From assembly GCF_018982945.1 (NCBI RefSeq), contig NZ_JABRXE010000004.1:124001-188000 (forward strand): a DNA stretch of 64,000 nucleotides, given 5' to 3'. Below the pieces are notes generated by a model. It was given only the letters and a program-made list of their open reading frames with translations, was not told the origin of the DNA and did no database searches. The stretch comes from Anaerostipes faecalis (GTDB lineage Bacteria; Bacillota; Clostridia; Lachnospirales; Lachnospiraceae). The translations under genes and the position numbers were made by a program. This document shows, piece by piece, positions 27,234-37,800 of the stretch (position 1 is its first letter; the number at the start of each line of letters is the position of its first letter).

Positions 27234-27488
27234 GTGGAAAGAAATTTAAGAAAGACACGTGTAGGTCGTGTTATCAGTGATAAAATGGATAAAACAATCG
27301 TAGTTGCAATCGAAGACAACGTAAAACATCCTTTATATAAGAAAATCGTTAAGAGAACTTACAAATTAAAGGCTCATGACGAAAATAACGAATGTAACAT
27401 TGGAGATAGAGTAAAAGTTATGGAAACAAGACCTCTTTCTAAAGATAAAAGATGGAGACTTGTAGAAGTTATCGAAAGAGCAAAATAA
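27234..27488 (+). CDS. rpsQ: 30S ribosomal protein S17
   Basis: An 84-residue OB-fold protein; [31 protein letters not shown] and [20 protein letters not shown] are S17 hallmarks. GTG start after AAAGGAGG. Confidence 0.97.
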   Translation: MERNLRKTRVGRVISDKMDKTIVVAIEDNVKHPLYKKIVKRTYKLKAHDENNECNIGDRVKVMETRPLSKDKRWRLVEVIERAK

Positions 27489-27521
27489 TCTTTTTGTTCA
27501 GTTGGAAAGGAGAATAAAGGA

Positions 27522-27890
27522 ATGATTCAGCAGGAGTCAAGACTTAGAGTAGCCGACAACACAGGAGCAAAAGAAATCCTTTGCATTCGTGTGTTAGGAG
27601 GATCTACCAGAAGATATGCTAACATTGGTGATGTGATCGTTGCTACAGTCAAAGATGCAACACCAGGTGGCGTTGTAAAAAAAGGTGATGTAGTAAGAGC
27701 AGTTGTAGTTCGTACAAAGAAAGGTGCTCGTCGTAAAGATGGTTCCTATATTAAATTTGACGAAAATGCTGCTGTAATTATCAAAGACGATATGAATCCA
27801 AGAGGAACTCGTATCTTTGGACCAGTGGCAAGAGAGCTTAGAGACAAGAAATTCATGAAGATTGTTTCATTAGCACCAGAAGTATTATAA
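27522..27890 (+). CDS. rplN: 50S ribosomal protein L14
   Basis: A 122-residue protein; [39 protein letters not shown] and [13 protein letters not shown] are diagnostic. First gene of the spc block. Confidence 0.97.
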   Translation: MIQQESRLRVADNTGAKEILCIRVLGGSTRRYANIGDVIVATVKDATPGGVVKKGDVVRAVVVRTKKGARRKDGSYIKFDENAAVIIKDDMNPRGTRIFGPVARELRDKKFMKIVSLAPEVL

Positions 27891-27902
27891 GGAGGAAACA
27901 CT

Positions 27903-28214
27903 GTGTCAGCAATTAGAATTAAAAAAGGCGATTTAGTTAAGATTATCGCTGGTAAAGATAAAGATAAAGAAGGAAAAGTAATTGCTGTTGATCAGAAAAA
28001 AGGTACTGTTACAGTTGAAGGTGCCAACATGATCACAAAGCATACAAAACCTAGTCCTGCAAATCAGCAGGGAGGAATCGTAAGCCAGGAAGGACCAATG
28101 GATGTTTCCAATGTAATGTATGTGCATAATGGAAAAACAACAAAGATTGGCTATAAAGTAGTTGATGGTAAAAAAGTACGTGTTGCACGTGCAACTGGCG
28201 AAGTTATCGACTAA
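27903..28214 (+). CDS. rplX: 50S ribosomal protein L24
   Basis: A 103-residue KOW-domain protein ([38 protein letters not shown]). GTG start after AAGGAGG. Assembly initiator of the 50S subunit. Confidence 0.97.
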   Translation: MSAIRIKKGDLVKIIAGKDKDKEGKVIAVDQKKGTVTVEGANMITKHTKPSPANQQGGIVSQEGPMDVSNVMYVHNGKTTKIGYKVVDGKKVRVARATGEVID

Positions 28215-28237
28215 TTAGAGAGAGGAGGTTTACGCAG

Positions 28238-28777
28238 GTGAGTAGATTACATGAACAGTATAGCAACGAAATTAAAGATGCTATGATGAAAAAATTCGAA
28301 TATAAGAATATTATGCAGGTACCAAAGCTTGAAAAGATCGTTATCAATATGGGCGTTGGTGAAGCAAAAGAAAATAAAAAGCTTTTAGATTCTGCAGTTG
28401 CTGATCTTGAAAAAATTTCAGGTCAGAAAGCAGTCGTAACAAGAGCAAGAAAGTCTGTTGCGAACTTTAAGTTAAGAGAAGGTATGCCTATCGGATGTAA
28501 AGTTACATTACGTGGTGAAAGAATGTATGAATTCGCTGATCGTTTAATTAACTTAGCATTACCTCGTGTACGTGACTTTAGAGGAGTTAACCAGAACTCT
28601 TTCGATGGAAGAGGTAACTACGCATTAGGTATTAAGGAACAGTTAATTTTCCCTGAAATCGAATACGATAAAGTTGATAAAGTAAGAGGAATGGATATTA
28701 TCTTCGTTACAACAGCGAACACTGATGAAGAAGCTCGTGAATTATTAACTTTATTTGGTATGCCGTTTAAGAAATAG
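28238..28777 (+). CDS. rplE: 50S ribosomal protein L5
   Basis: A 179-residue protein; [13 protein letters not shown], the [21 protein letters not shown] region and [20 protein letters not shown] identify L5, which binds 5S rRNA. GTG start after GAGGAGG. Confidence 0.97.
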   Translation: MSRLHEQYSNEIKDAMMKKFEYKNIMQVPKLEKIVINMGVGEAKENKKLLDSAVADLEKISGQKAVVTRARKSVANFKLREGMPIGCKVTLRGERMYEFADRLINLALPRVRDFRGVNQNSFDGRGNYALGIKEQLIFPEIEYDKVDKVRGMDIIFVTTANTDEEARELLTLFGMPFKK

Positions 28778-28791
28778 TTAGGAGGGTTCCC

Positions 28792-28977
28792 ATGGCTAAG
28801 AAGTCAATGGTTGCAAAACAAAAAAGAAAAGCAAAATTCTCAACAAGAGAATATAGCCGTTGTAGAATCTGTGGACGTCCACATGCATATTTAAGAAAAT
28901 ACGGAATTTGCAGAGTTTGCTTCCGTGAATTAGCATATAAAGGACAGATTCCAGGTGTCAAAAAGGCAAGCTGGTAG
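28792..28977 (+). CDS. rpsZ: 30S ribosomal protein S14, zinc-binding short form
   Basis: A 61-residue protein with [20 protein letters not shown], four cysteines for zinc. This is the C+ (type Z) S14 usual in Firmicutes; the zinc-free longer paralogue, if any, is not here. Confidence 0.97.
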   Translation: MAKKSMVAKQKRKAKFSTREYSRCRICGRPHAYLRKYGICRVCFRELAYKGQIPGVKKASW

Positions 28978-29000
28978 AATAAGGAAGGAGGAACATATAA

Positions 29001-29402
29001 ATGACAATGAGCGATCCAATTGCAGATATGCTTACAAGAATTCGTAACGCAAATATTGCGAAACATGATACAGTAGAAATTCCTGCTTCTAAGATGAAGA
29101 CAGCGATTGCAGAAATCTTATTAAAAGAAGGTTTCATCAAAGCTTATGACATCAAAGAAGAAGGTTCATTCAGCACAATCGTAATTACATTAAAATACGG
29201 TGCAGATAAAAATGAAAAAATCATTACAGGACTTAAGAGAATCTCTAAACCAGGTCTCCGTGTTTACGCTGGAGCAGAAGAACTTCCTAAAGTATTAGGT
29301 GGACTGGGAATTGCGATCATCTCAACAAACAAAGGACTGTTAACTGATAAAGAAGCAAGAAAAGCAAACGTGGGTGGAGAAGTATTAGCATTTATCTGGT
29401 AG
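29001..29402 (+). CDS. rpsH: 30S ribosomal protein S8
   Basis: A 133-residue protein; [14 protein letters not shown] and the C-terminal [22 protein letters not shown] identify S8. AAGGAGG lies upstream. In E. coli S8 is the spc operon autoregulator. Confidence 0.97.
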   Translation: MTMSDPIADMLTRIRNANIAKHDTVEIPASKMKTAIAEILLKEGFIKAYDIKEEGSFSTIVITLKYGADKNEKIITGLKRISKPGLRVYAGAEELPKVLGGLGIAIISTNKGLLTDKEARKANVGGEVLAFIW

Positions 29403-29615
29403 GCATTGAGCACTTGACAAGAACGAGCGTAAGTGATGTTCGAGTTTAGTGCGAAAGCCGTTACCGAGACTCAGTAAAAACAAGTGAAAACGAAGTTTTT
29501 ACGCTAGTCGAGTGTAACTTCTTATATTTATGAATATCGTATGAAAGCAATATTTCAAATCATTCTGAAAACAGAAGGGATTTTTATCCCTTCCGACAAT
29601 TTAAGGAGGTAACCT
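29403..29615 (+). repeat. Hairpin-rich insertion-like spacer between rpsH and rplF
   Basis: A 213-base gap where this operon usually has under 30. It holds GTAAAAAC/GTTTTTAC (29474-29481 with 29495-29502) flanked by near-complementary outer arms, and a second perfect 8-bp hairpin (29574-29581 with 29586-29593). Neither has a T run, so they are not terminators. Local G+C is above the neighbouring spacers. A decayed repeat element is my reading. Confidence 0.5.
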
Positions 29616-30158
29616 ATGTCTCGTATAGGTAGATTACCAATCGATATCCCTGCAGGAGTAGAGGTAAAGATTGAAGAAGGAAACAAAGTGACTGTAAAAG
29701 GTCCTAAAGGAACACTGGAAAAGAATTTACCAGTAGAAATGACAATCAAAGTTGAAGATAATCAGGTTGTTGTTACAAGACCAAATGACTTAAAGAAAAT
29801 GAAGTCTTTACATGGTCTTACAAGATCATTAATTGCCAACATGATTACAGGTGTATCTGAAGGATACGAAAAGAAACTGGAAATCAATGGTGTTGGTTAC
29901 AGAGCACAGAAAAAAGGAAAAGAAATCACTTTTAACCTTGGTTTCTCTCATCCTGTTGTTATGTCTGACCCAGAAGGTATTGAAACTGTTATGGAAGGAC
30001 AGAACATCATTATCGTAAAAGGTATTGACAAAGAAAAAGTTGGACAGTACGCAGCTGAAATCAGAGAACTTAGAAAACCTGAACCTTACAAAGGAAAAGG
30101 TATCAAGTATGCTGACGAAGTTATTAGACGTAAAGTTGGTAAAACCGGGGCTAAATAA
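29616..30158 (+). CDS. rplF: 50S ribosomal protein L6
   Basis: A 180-residue protein with two similar domains; [26 protein letters not shown] and the C-terminal [21 protein letters not shown] are diagnostic. Confidence 0.97.
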   Translation: MSRIGRLPIDIPAGVEVKIEEGNKVTVKGPKGTLEKNLPVEMTIKVEDNQVVVTRPNDLKKMKSLHGLTRSLIANMITGVSEGYEKKLEINGVGYRAQKKGKEITFNLGFSHPVVMSDPEGIETVMEGQNIIIVKGIDKEKVGQYAAEIRELRKPEPYKGKGIKYADEVIRRKVGKTGAK

Positions 30159-30172
30159 AGGAGTGATATAGG

Positions 30173-30541
30173 ATGATTAGAAAAGAATCAAGAAGCAAGA
30201 TTCGTGCGAAAAAACACTATAAACTTCGCAATAGAATCAATGGAACAAGCGAAAGACCTCGCTTAAGTGTATTTAGAAGTAATGATCATATGTACGCTCA
30301 GATTATTGACGACACTGTTGGAAATACATTAGTATCTGCTTCAACAACTCAGAAAGACGTAAAAGCGGAACTTGATAAAACAAACGATGTTGCCGCAGCT
30401 AGCTATTTAGGAAAAGTTATCGCTGAAAGAGCTCTGGCAAAAGGTATTACAGAAGTTGTCTTTGACAGAGGCGGATTTATTTATCATGGAAAAATTGAAG
30501 CATTAGCAGATGCAGCTCGTGAAGCTGGTCTGAAATTCTAA
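30173..30541 (+). CDS. rplR: 50S ribosomal protein L18
   Basis: A 122-residue protein; [22 protein letters not shown] and [24 protein letters not shown] identify L18, a 5S rRNA binder. Confidence 0.97.
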   Translation: MIRKESRSKIRAKKHYKLRNRINGTSERPRLSVFRSNDHMYAQIIDDTVGNTLVSASTTQKDVKAELDKTNDVAAASYLGKVIAERALAKGITEVVFDRGGFIYHGKIEALADAAREAGLKF

Positions 30542-30555
30542 TAGGAGGAAGTCAA

Positions 30556-31065
30556 ATGAAGCATACACTTATCGACCCTAGTCAGTTAGAGCTGGAAGAA
30601 AAAGTTGTATCCATCAAGAGAGTTACAAAAGTTGTAAAAGGTGGACGTAACATGAGATTTGCAGCATTAGTTGTTGTAGGGGATAAAAATGGTCATGTTG
30701 GTGCTGGATTAGGAAAAGCAGCTGAAATTCCAGAAGCTATCCGTAAAGGTAAAGAAGCTGCAATGAAAAAATTAGTTGAAGTACCAATCGATGAAAAAGG
30801 AACAATCCCACATGACTTCACAGGTCATTTTGGTGGAGCATCTGTATTATTAAAGACATCTCCAGAAGGTACTGGTATCATCGCTGGTGGACCTTCTCGT
30901 GTTGTACTTGAACTTGCAGGATATACAAACATTCGTTCAAAATCTTTAGGTTCTAATAATAAACAGAACGTTGTACTTGCAACAATCGAAGGATTAAAGA
31001 ACTTAAAGACTCCGGAACAGGTAGCAAAACTACGTGGAAAATCAGTAGAAGAGCTATTAGGATAG
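30556..31065 (+). CDS. rpsE: 30S ribosomal protein S5
   Basis: A 169-residue protein; [21 protein letters not shown] and [20 protein letters not shown] mark the double-stranded RNA binding domain of S5. Confidence 0.97.
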   Translation: MKHTLIDPSQLELEEKVVSIKRVTKVVKGGRNMRFAALVVVGDKNGHVGAGLGKAAEIPEAIRKGKEAAMKKLVEVPIDEKGTIPHDFTGHFGGASVLLKTSPEGTGIIAGGPSRVVLELAGYTNIRSKSLGSNNKQNVVLATIEGLKNLKTPEQVAKLRGKSVEELLG

Positions 31066-31078
31066 GAGGAAATCGAAA

Positions 31079-31261
31079 ATGGCAGATAAATTAAGAATTA
31101 CTTTAGTAAAATCAACAATCGGTGCAATTCCAAAACATAAAAAAACTGTAGAAGCTTTAGGGCTTAGAAAGCTTAATAAAACAGTTGAGCTGCCGGATAA
31201 CGCAGCAACTCGCGGAATGATTCACCAGGTGAAACATTTAGTAAAAGTAGAAGAAATCTAA
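31079..31261 (+). CDS. rpmD: 50S ribosomal protein L30
   Basis: A 60-residue protein; [27 protein letters not shown] in pieces and the [14 protein letters not shown] end are typical. Between rpsE and rplO as in other bacteria. Confidence 0.95.
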   Translation: MADKLRITLVKSTIGAIPKHKKTVEALGLRKLNKTVELPDNAATRGMIHQVKHLVKVEEI

Positions 31262-31289
31262 AATTATTCGGCAAGGAGGTGTGCAAGGA

Positions 31290-31733
31290 ATGGAATTATC
31301 AAACTTACGCCCTGCAGAAGGATCTACTCATAGCGACGCATTTAGAAGAGGTCGTGGACATGGTTCAGGAAATGGAAAAACTGCAGGTAAAGGACATAAA
31401 GGACAGAAAGCTCGTTCAGGCGGTGGAGTAAGACCAGGTTTTGAAGGTGGACAGATGCCTTTATACAGACGTATTCCAAAGAGAGGTTTCAAATGTATTA
31501 ATTCTAAAGAAATCGTTGGAATCAATGTATCTGTTTTAGAAAGATTTGAAGATGGTGCAGAAGTATCTGTAGAAACATTAATTGAAGCAGGAATCGTTTC
31601 TAATCCAAGAGACGGTGTCAAAATCTTAGGAAATGGAGAACTTACTAAGAAACTGAATGTAAAAGCAAATGCATTCAGCGCAAGTGCTAAAGAAAAAATC
31701 GAAGCACTGGGTGGAAAAGCTGAGGTGATCTAG
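31290..31733 (+). CDS. rplO: 50S ribosomal protein L15
   Basis: A 147-residue protein; [34 protein letters not shown] and [15 protein letters not shown] are diagnostic. ATG 31290 is 10 bases after AAGGAGG; a GTG at 31281 is too close to it. Confidence 0.96.
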   Translation: MELSNLRPAEGSTHSDAFRRGRGHGSGNGKTAGKGHKGQKARSGGGVRPGFEGGQMPLYRRIPKRGFKCINSKEIVGINVSVLERFEDGAEVSVETLIEAGIVSNPRDGVKILGNGELTKKLNVKANAFSASAKEKIEALGGKAEVI

Positions 31734-31734
31734 T

Positions 31735-33051
31735 ATGTCAAACGCTGTAGTCAGCGCTTTTAAAAACAAGCAACTAAGAAAAAAACTATTATTTACGACA
31801 CTAATATTAATTGTTGTTCGTTTTGGATCACAGTTACCAATACCGGAGATTGATAGTGCACAGATCAGTGCATATCTGAAGAGTACATTAGGCGATTCAT
31901 TCAGCCTTCTGAACTCTTTCACCGGAGGTTCATTTATGCAGATGTCTGTATTTGCATTAAGTGTAACACCATATATCACATCTTCCATTATTATGCAGCT
32001 TATGACCATCGTCATTCCAGCGTTGGAAGAAATGCAGAAAGATGGAGAAGATGGAAGAAAGAGAATGGCAAAGATTACAAGATATGTAACAGTTGTTCTC
32101 GCGGTTATCGAAGGTGCCGGACTGGCAATTGGATTTGCCAACAGAGGTGCTTTGGGAACCGATTATACAAAGTTTACTATTGTCACAATGATTATTGCGC
32201 TGACAGCAGGTGCAGTACTTGTTATGTGGCTTGGGGAACGCATTACAGAAAGCGGAATAGGGAATGGTATTTCTATTATCCTGTTAATTAACATAGTTTC
32301 TGGAATGCCGGGAGATTTTGTATCTCTTTATAATCAGTTTATGAAAGGGAAACAAATCGGGCCTGCGCTTATTGCAGGATGTGTGATTGCAGGTGTAATA
32401 CTTGCAATGGTTGTATTTGTTATTATCTTATCAGATGCAGAGCGCCATATACCGGTACAGTATTCTAAGAAGATGCAGGGAAGAAAGCTGGTTGGTGGAC
32501 AGTCCAGCAACATTCCTTTAAAAGTCAATACAGCAGGGGTGATCCCAATTATCTTTGCTTCATCCATTATGCAGTTTCCAGTAATGCTGCAGAACTTATT
32601 CCATTATGAAAATAACGGATTTTTTGGAAAGGTATTGACAAGTTTAAATTCGTCCACCTGGTTTGATGCAGCTCATCCAAAAAGATCACTTGGATTGGTG
32701 ATCTACATTGTGCTTGTTATCTTGTTTGCATATTTCTATACATCGATTACTTTTAATCCGTTGGAAATTTCAAATAATATGAAAAAGCAGGGCGGTTTTA
32801 TTCCAGGAATCCGACCGGGAAAACCTACAGTAGATTACTTGAATAAAATATTAAAATATATTATATTTATAGGAGCTGCAGGACTAACAATTGTTGCAAT
32901 TGTACCATTTTTCTTTAATGGAGTTTTTGGTGCAAGTGTTTCATTTGGAGGAACATCCATCATCATCGTTGTAGGTGTTATTCTTGAAACAATCAAACAG
33001 ATCAAGTCACAATTGTTAGTACAGAATTATTCTGGTTTTTTAAGTGAGTAA
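31735..33051 (+). CDS. secY: Preprotein translocase subunit SecY
   Basis: A 438-residue membrane protein with ten hydrophobic segments. LGDSFSLLNSFTGGSFMQMSVFALSVTPYITSSI covers the plug and lateral-gate region, and FNPLEISNNMKKQGGFIPGIRPG the cytosolic loop that contacts SecA and the ribosome. Its motor SecA is encoded at 59498. It begins one base after the rplO stop. Confidence 0.96.
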   Translation: MSNAVVSAFKNKQLRKKLLFTTLILIVVRFGSQLPIPEIDSAQISAYLKSTLGDSFSLLNSFTGGSFMQMSVFALSVTPYITSSIIMQLMTIVIPALEEMQKDGEDGRKRMAKITRYVTVVLAVIEGAGLAIGFANRGALGTDYTKFTIVTMIIALTAGAVLVMWLGERITESGIGNGISIILLINIVSGMPGDFVSLYNQFMKGKQIGPALIAGCVIAGVILAMVVFVIILSDAERHIPVQYSKKMQGRKLVGGQSSNIPLKVNTAGVIPIIFASSIMQFPVMLQNLFHYENNGFFGKVLTSLNSSTWFDAAHPKRSLGLVIYIVLVILFAYFYTSITFNPLEISNNMKKQGGFIPGIRPGKPTVDYLNKILKYIIFIGAAGLTIVAIVPFFFNGVFGASVSFGGTSIIIVVGVILETIKQIKSQLLVQNYSGFLSE

Positions 33052-33059
33052 GTATAAAA

Positions 33060-33090
33060 AGAAGCTGTAGTTTCACTACAGCTTCTTTGT
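33060..33090 (+). terminator. Hairpin after secY
   Basis: A perfect 12-bp stem (33060-33071 with 33075-33086), 3-base loop, then TTGTGCTT. The weak T run suggests partial termination or mRNA processing. Confidence 0.5.
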
Positions 33091-33154
33091 GCTTATAAGG
33101 AGTTAAGGTGGTCTTGTCCGCTTTATTATGCATTATTGTAAAGGAGGGTTAATT

Positions 33155-33799
33155 ATGAAAATTATAATGTTAGGTGCTCCAGGAGCAGGAAAAGGTACTC
33201 AGGCTAAGCAGATTGCAGAAGCATATAAGATTCCGCATATTTCAACAGGTGATATTTTTAGAGCCAATATTAAAGAAGGAACGGAATTAGGTAAAAAGGC
33301 TCAGGAATATATGGATCAGGGACTTCTGGTACCAGATGAACTGGTATGTGATCTTGTTGTAGATCGTATTCATAAAGATGACTGTGCAGAAGGATTCATT
33401 TTAGACGGATTCCCTAGAACAATTCCTCAGGCAGATGCTCTGGATGGAGCATTGGCAAAAGAAGGAGCCAAGATTGATTACGCAATTGATATTGAAGTAC
33501 CAGATGAAAATATCATTAAAAGAATGTCTGGAAGACGTTCTTGCAAAGAGTGTGGAGCAATATTCCATCTTGTATATAATCCTCCGAAAAAAGAAAACTG
33601 CTGTGATACATGTGGCGGAGAACTGGTGCTTCGTGATGATGATAAAGAAGAAACAGTAAAGAAGCGTCTGGATGTGTATCATGAACAGACAGCTCCTTTA
33701 ATTAAACATTATAAAGAAGCTGGCTCCTTGTTTGAAATTGATGGAACTCAGGATATTAAAGTTGTTTTTGATGAGATTAAATCTATTTTAGAGGCATAA
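33155..33799 (+). CDS. adk: Adenylate kinase
   Basis: A 214-residue kinase. P-loop GAPGAGKGTQAK, STGDIFR, LDGFPRT and a zinc-type lid with CKECG and CCDTCGG. It equilibrates ATP, AMP and ADP. ATG 33155 follows AAAGGAGGG. Confidence 0.96.
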   Translation: MKIIMLGAPGAGKGTQAKQIAEAYKIPHISTGDIFRANIKEGTELGKKAQEYMDQGLLVPDELVCDLVVDRIHKDDCAEGFILDGFPRTIPQADALDGALAKEGAKIDYAIDIEVPDENIIKRMSGRRSCKECGAIFHLVYNPPKKENCCDTCGGELVLRDDDKEETVKKRLDVYHEQTAPLIKHYKEAGSLFEIDGTQDIKVVFDEIKSILEA

Positions 33800-33802
33800 A
33801 AT

Positions 33803-34558
33803 ATGGCAGTCACAATAAAATCTAAAAAAGAAATTGCATTAATGAGAGAAGCAGGGAAAATCCTTGAAGATGTACATAATCAGCTGGCTGAGATTATTCG
33901 GCCAGGGATTTCTACATTAGAGATTGATCAGTTTGGTGAAAAAGCTATTCGCTCCTATGGATGTATTCCAAACTTTCTGAATTATAATGGTTACCCGGCA
34001 TCAATCTGTGTATCAGTGAATGATGAAGTGGTCCATGGAATACCAAGAGCAGACAGGATTTTACAGGATGGAGATATTGTAAGTCTTGATGCCGGATTGA
34101 TCTATGAAGGATATCATTCAGATGCGGCAAGAACCTATGGTGTGGGAAATATTTCAGAAGAAGCTGCTCGTCTGATCAGAGTAACAAAAGAAAGCTTTTT
34201 TGAAGGAATGAAATTTGCAAAGCCTGGAAATCATTTGTTTGATATTTCAGAGGCTATTCAAAAACATGTCGAAAGCAATGGATATTCTGTTGTAAGAGAT
34301 CTGGTGGGACATGGAATCGGAACTCATCTTCATGAAGACCCACAGATTCCAAACTTCAAAGAAAGAAGAAGGGGAATTAAATTAAGACCAGGAATGACAT
34401 TAGCCATCGAGCCAATGGTAAATGAGGGAACATTTGAAGTGGCCTGGATGGATGATGACTGGACTGTTGTTACGGAAGACGAAAGCTTATCCGCACATTA
34501 TGAAAATACCATCGCAATTACAGAAGATGGGTATGAAATATTGACGTTGTCTGAATAG
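33803..34558 (+). CDS. map: Methionine aminopeptidase, type I
   Basis: A 251-residue metalloprotease. Metal ligands are seen in SLDAGLIYEGYHSDAARTY, GHGIGTHLHEDP, LAIEPMVNEG and the final glutamate in ENTIAIT. It removes initiator methionine as chains leave the ribosome. Confidence 0.95.
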   Translation: MAVTIKSKKEIALMREAGKILEDVHNQLAEIIRPGISTLEIDQFGEKAIRSYGCIPNFLNYNGYPASICVSVNDEVVHGIPRADRILQDGDIVSLDAGLIYEGYHSDAARTYGVGNISEEAARLIRVTKESFFEGMKFAKPGNHLFDISEAIQKHVESNGYSVVRDLVGHGIGTHLHEDPQIPNFKERRRGIKLRPGMTLAIEPMVNEGTFEVAWMDDDWTVVTEDESLSAHYENTIAITEDGYEILTLSE

Positions 34559-34570
34559 GAGGATGAAAAA

Positions 34571-34789
34571 ATGGCAAAATCAGAGGCAATTGAAATTGAA
34601 GGAATCGTATTAGAAAAATTACCAAATGCAATGTTTAAAGTTGAAATCGAAGGTGGACATGTAGTTCTTGCACATATCAGTGGAAAACTTCGTATGAACT
34701 ACATTAAAATTTTACCAGGGGACAAAGTAACATTAGCTTTATCTCCATATGATTTAACAAAAGGAAGAATTATTTGGAGAGATAAGTAA
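34571..34789 (+). CDS. infA: Translation initiation factor IF-1
   Basis: A 72-residue OB-fold protein with [36 protein letters not shown] and GRIIWRDK, the standard IF-1. Confidence 0.97.
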   Translation: MAKSEAIEIEGIVLEKLPNAMFKVEIEGGHVVLAHISGKLRMNYIKILPGDKVTLALSPYDLTKGRIIWRDK

Positions 34790-34796
34790 AAAACTC

Positions 34797-34825
34797 TTGA
34801 AAAATAAAAATTATGATGGTATAAT
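34797..34825 (+). promoter_or_regulatory. Internal promoter before rpmJ
   Basis: TTGAAA (34797-34802), a 17-base spacer and TATAAT (34820-34825). It can drive rpmJ and the alpha-operon genes independently of the S10 promoter. Confidence 0.75.
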
Positions 34826-34858
34826 CGTGTACGAACGTTTTTTGAAAGGAGAATTCAA

Positions 34859-34972
34859 GTGAAGGTTAGAGCATCTGTAAAACCAATTTGCGAAAAATGC
34901 AAGGTTATTAAAAGAAAAGGATCTATCAGAGTAATCTGTGAAAATCCAAAACACAAACAGAGACAGGGATAG
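34859..34972 (+). CDS. rpmJ: 50S ribosomal protein L36
   Basis: A 37-residue protein: [20 protein letters not shown] and a C-terminal [11 protein letters not shown], giving the zinc site of the C+ form. GTG start after AAAGGAG. Confidence 0.96.
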   Translation: MKVRASVKPICEKCKVIKRKGSIRVICENPKHKQRQG

Positions 34973-35255
34973 TCTGCAGTTTTATGAATCTAGATAAAAT
35001 GCAGAGGTCCTTGTTTGACTGTGCATTCACCGGTAAACTGTTAAACAGTGCACTTGGTGTTTTTGTGCTGTGTAATAATACACACACATTAAATTTGGCG
35101 GCTGCAGTATGAGGACAGGTACACTCATACTGATTATTTATATAGATAGAAAAGATAATTAAGGAAGAGACATATATGTCATTTCACCGTACGCGGATAT
35201 ATGGATTGCCCTTAATTCGACAATGTTATTATTTATTTTTGGAGGAAGAAAAAAC
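34973..35255 (+). promoter_or_regulatory. Long structured leader before rpsM
   Basis: No gene in 283 bases. A perfect 9-bp hairpin lies at 35105-35113/35124-35132. A closing pair AATTAAGG/CCTTAATT (35157-35164 with 35210-35217) encloses the palindrome GACATATATGTC. Upstream, several overlapping complementary segments lie around 35020-35060. No T runs follow. A site for S4 feedback on the alpha genes is plausible by analogy with E. coli. Confidence 0.5.
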
Positions 35256-35624
35256 ATGGCTCGTATTTCAGGTGTTGATTTACCAAGAGAAAAGCGTGTA
35301 GAGATTGGTCTTACTTATATTTATGGAATCGGTCTTTCCAGCGCAAAACGTATTTTGGCAGAAGCTAACGTAGATCCTGATACACGTGTTCGTGATTTAA
35401 CTGATGATGAAGTTAAGAGACTGAGCGCAGTTATCAACGAAACACAGGTTGTAGAAGGTGATTTAAGAAGAGAAATCGCTCTTAACATTAAGAGATTAAA
35501 AGAAATTGGATGCTACAGAGGAAAACGTCATAGACAGGGATTACCTTGCCGTGGACAGAAAACAAAAACTAATGCAAGAACACGTAAAGGTCCTAAGAAA
35601 ACAGTAGCAAATAAGAAGAAATAA
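35256..35624 (+). CDS. rpsM: 30S ribosomal protein S13
   Basis: A 122-residue protein; [26 protein letters not shown] opens it and [19 protein letters not shown] closes it. ATG 35256 is preceded by GGAGGAAG. Confidence 0.97.
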   Translation: MARISGVDLPREKRVEIGLTYIYGIGLSSAKRILAEANVDPDTRVRDLTDDEVKRLSAVINETQVVEGDLRREIALNIKRLKEIGCYRGKRHRQGLPCRGQKTKTNARTRKGPKKTVANKKK

Positions 35625-35735
35625 GGTATCGTTTTGTGATACACCCGGCTGCATGTACAGTCTGGGAGACATAAGACTTCTTGATTGATGAAAACCTTAT
35701 TGAAATGAAATGAAGAAAGAAAGGTATACGTAATT

Positions 35736-36128
35736 ATGGCTAAAGTTACAAAGAAAAGTGCGAAAAAACGTGTAAAGAAGAATGTACAGCACGGACAGGC
35801 ACATATTCAGTCATCTTTTAATAATACAATTGTTACATTAACAGATGCACAGGGAAATGCTCTTTCTTGGGCAAGTGCAGGTGGATTAGGATTCAGAGGA
35901 TCTAAAAAATCTACACCATATGCAGCTCAGATGGCTGCAGAAACTGCTACAAAAGCAGCATTAGTGCATGGATTAAAAACAGTAGACGTAATGGTAAAAG
36001 GTCCTGGTTCAGGAAGAGAAGCTGCTATTCGTGCTTTATCAGCAGCTGGATTAGAAGTTACTAGCATTCGTGACGTAACACCTGTTCCACATAATGGATG
36101 TCGCCCACCAAAACGCAGAAGAGTTTAA
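35736..36128 (+). CDS. rpsK: 30S ribosomal protein S11
   Basis: A 130-residue protein; [27 protein letters not shown] and [17 protein letters not shown] are diagnostic. The 111-base gap before it contains a small GTATC/GATAC hairpin. Confidence 0.97.
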   Translation: MAKVTKKSAKKRVKKNVQHGQAHIQSSFNNTIVTLTDAQGNALSWASAGGLGFRGSKKSTPYAAQMAAETATKAALVHGLKTVDVMVKGPGSGREAAIRALSAAGLEVTSIRDVTPVPHNGCRPPKRRRV

Positions 36129-36145
36129 TTAGGAGGATATAAAAG

Positions 36146-36739
36146 ATGGCAATTGATAGAACTCCAGTCTTAAAGAGATGCAGATCCTTAGGTTTAGATC
36201 CAGTCTTTTTAGGAATTGATAAAAAATCAAATAGATCTTTAAATAGAGCAAACAGAAAAAAAAGTGAATATGGTCTTCAGCTTTGCGAAAAGCAGAAAGC
36301 TAAATTCATCTATGGTGTATTAGAAAAACCTTTCAGAAACTACTATGCTAGAGCTGAAAGAATGAAAGGTCAGACAGGTACAAACCTTATGACTTTATTA
36401 GAGCTGCGTCTTGACAATGTTATGTTCCGTTTAGGATATGGAAGAACAAGAAAAGAATGTAGACAGATTGTTGACCACAAACATGTACTGGTAAACGGAA
36501 AACAGGTTAATATTCCATCTTACCAGGTAAAAGTTGGTGATGTGATCGAAATCAAAGAAAAACATAGAAATTCTCCAAGATATAAAGAAATCTTAGAAGT
36601 TACTGATGGTAGAATGGTTCCATCATGGTTAGAAGCTGATCATGATAACTTTACAGGAACTGTAAAAGAACTCCCTACAAGAGAAGAAATCGATGTACCA
36701 GTTAATGAAACACTGATCGTCGAATTATATTCTAAATAA
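36146..36739 (+). CDS. rpsD: 30S ribosomal protein S4, zinc-free form
   Basis: A 197-residue protein; RTPVLKRCRSLGLDP lacks the CxxC zinc pair of the other S4 class. The S4 RNA-binding domain (LELRLDNVMFRLGYGRTRKECRQIVDHKHVLVNG) is clear. Likely autoregulator of the alpha operon. Confidence 0.96.
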   Translation: MAIDRTPVLKRCRSLGLDPVFLGIDKKSNRSLNRANRKKSEYGLQLCEKQKAKFIYGVLEKPFRNYYARAERMKGQTGTNLMTLLELRLDNVMFRLGYGRTRKECRQIVDHKHVLVNGKQVNIPSYQVKVGDVIEIKEKHRNSPRYKEILEVTDGRMVPSWLEADHDNFTGTVKELPTREEIDVPVNETLIVELYSK

Positions 36740-36778
36740 TAACCCTCAAGTCAATCTTAAGCCAAAAGGAGGGCCCAT

Positions 36779-37735
36779 ATGTTTGAATTTGAAAAACCAA
36801 ATATTGAAATTAGTGAGATTTCAGAAGATAATCGTTTTGGACGTTTTGTTGTAGAACCTTTGGAAAGAGGTTATGGTACAACTCTTGGGAATTCCTTAAG
36901 ACGTATCATGCTTTCTTCCTTACCGGGAGCAGCAGTAAGTTCTGTAAAGATGAAAGGTGTTCTGCATGAATTCAGTTCTATTCCAGGAGTAAAGGAAGAT
37001 GTACCTGAAATTATTATGAACATCAAATCTCTGGCGATTAAGAACAACAGCTCATCCATGGAACCAAAACAGGCTTATATTGAGTTCTCAGGACAGGGTG
37101 TTGTAACAGCAGGAGATATTAAGGCTGATAGTGATATTGAAATTTTAAATCCGGATTTGGTCATTGCAACATTAAGCGATGAAAGCAGTAAACTGGATAT
37201 GGAACTTACAATTACGAAAGGCCGTGGATATGTTGGTGCTGACAAGGCAGATAAAGAAGGAAAAGCTATTGATGAAATTGCTGTAGATGCAATTTACACA
37301 CCAGTTGAGAGAGTAAACTTAAAAGTAGAAAATACACGTGTGGGTCAGATTACAGATTATGATAAACTGACATTAGATGTATTTACAAATGGAACTCTTA
37401 CACCAGATGAATCTGTCAGCTTAGCAGCAAAAGTATTATGCGAGCATTTGAACTTATTCGTTGATTTATCTGAGAATGCCAAGACTGCAGAAGTTATGGT
37501 TGAAAAAGAAGATGATGAGAAAGAAAAAGTTCTTGAAATGAGCATTGATGAATTAGAATTATCTGTTCGTTCATACAACTGCTTAAAGAGAGCTGGTATC
37601 AATACAGTAGAAGAATTAACAAATAAGACTTCAGAAGATATGATGAAAGTTCGTAACCTTGGACGTAAATCATTAGAAGAAGTTTTAGCAAAATTAAATG
37701 AACTTGGATTATCTTTAAGTTCAGGAGACGAATAG
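36779..37735 (+). CDS. rpoA: RNA polymerase alpha subunit
   Basis: A 318-residue protein. The N-terminal dimerisation domain has [23 protein letters not shown]; the C-terminal domain has the [19 protein letters not shown] and [11 protein letters not shown] helix-hairpin motifs that bind UP elements and activators. Confidence 0.97.
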   Translation: MFEFEKPNIEISEISEDNRFGRFVVEPLERGYGTTLGNSLRRIMLSSLPGAAVSSVKMKGVLHEFSSIPGVKEDVPEIIMNIKSLAIKNNSSSMEPKQAYIEFSGQGVVTAGDIKADSDIEILNPDLVIATLSDESSKLDMELTITKGRGYVGADKADKEGKAIDEIAVDAIYTPVERVNLKVENTRVGQITDYDKLTLDVFTNGTLTPDESVSLAAKVLCEHLNLFVDLSENAKTAEVMVEKEDDEKEKVLEMSIDELELSVRSYNCLKRAGINTVEELTNKTSEDMMKVRNLGRKSLEEVLAKLNELGLSLSSGDE

Positions 37736-37800
37736 TAACCAGACCCGCCTAGGCTGAAGGAAGAAGTAGGCAAGGCGAAAAAACACAGGAGGTCAATAAA

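Noticed and set aside
29474-29593. Terminators between rpsH and rplF
   Set aside because: Both hairpins lack a following T run, and termination here would cut essential downstream genes.
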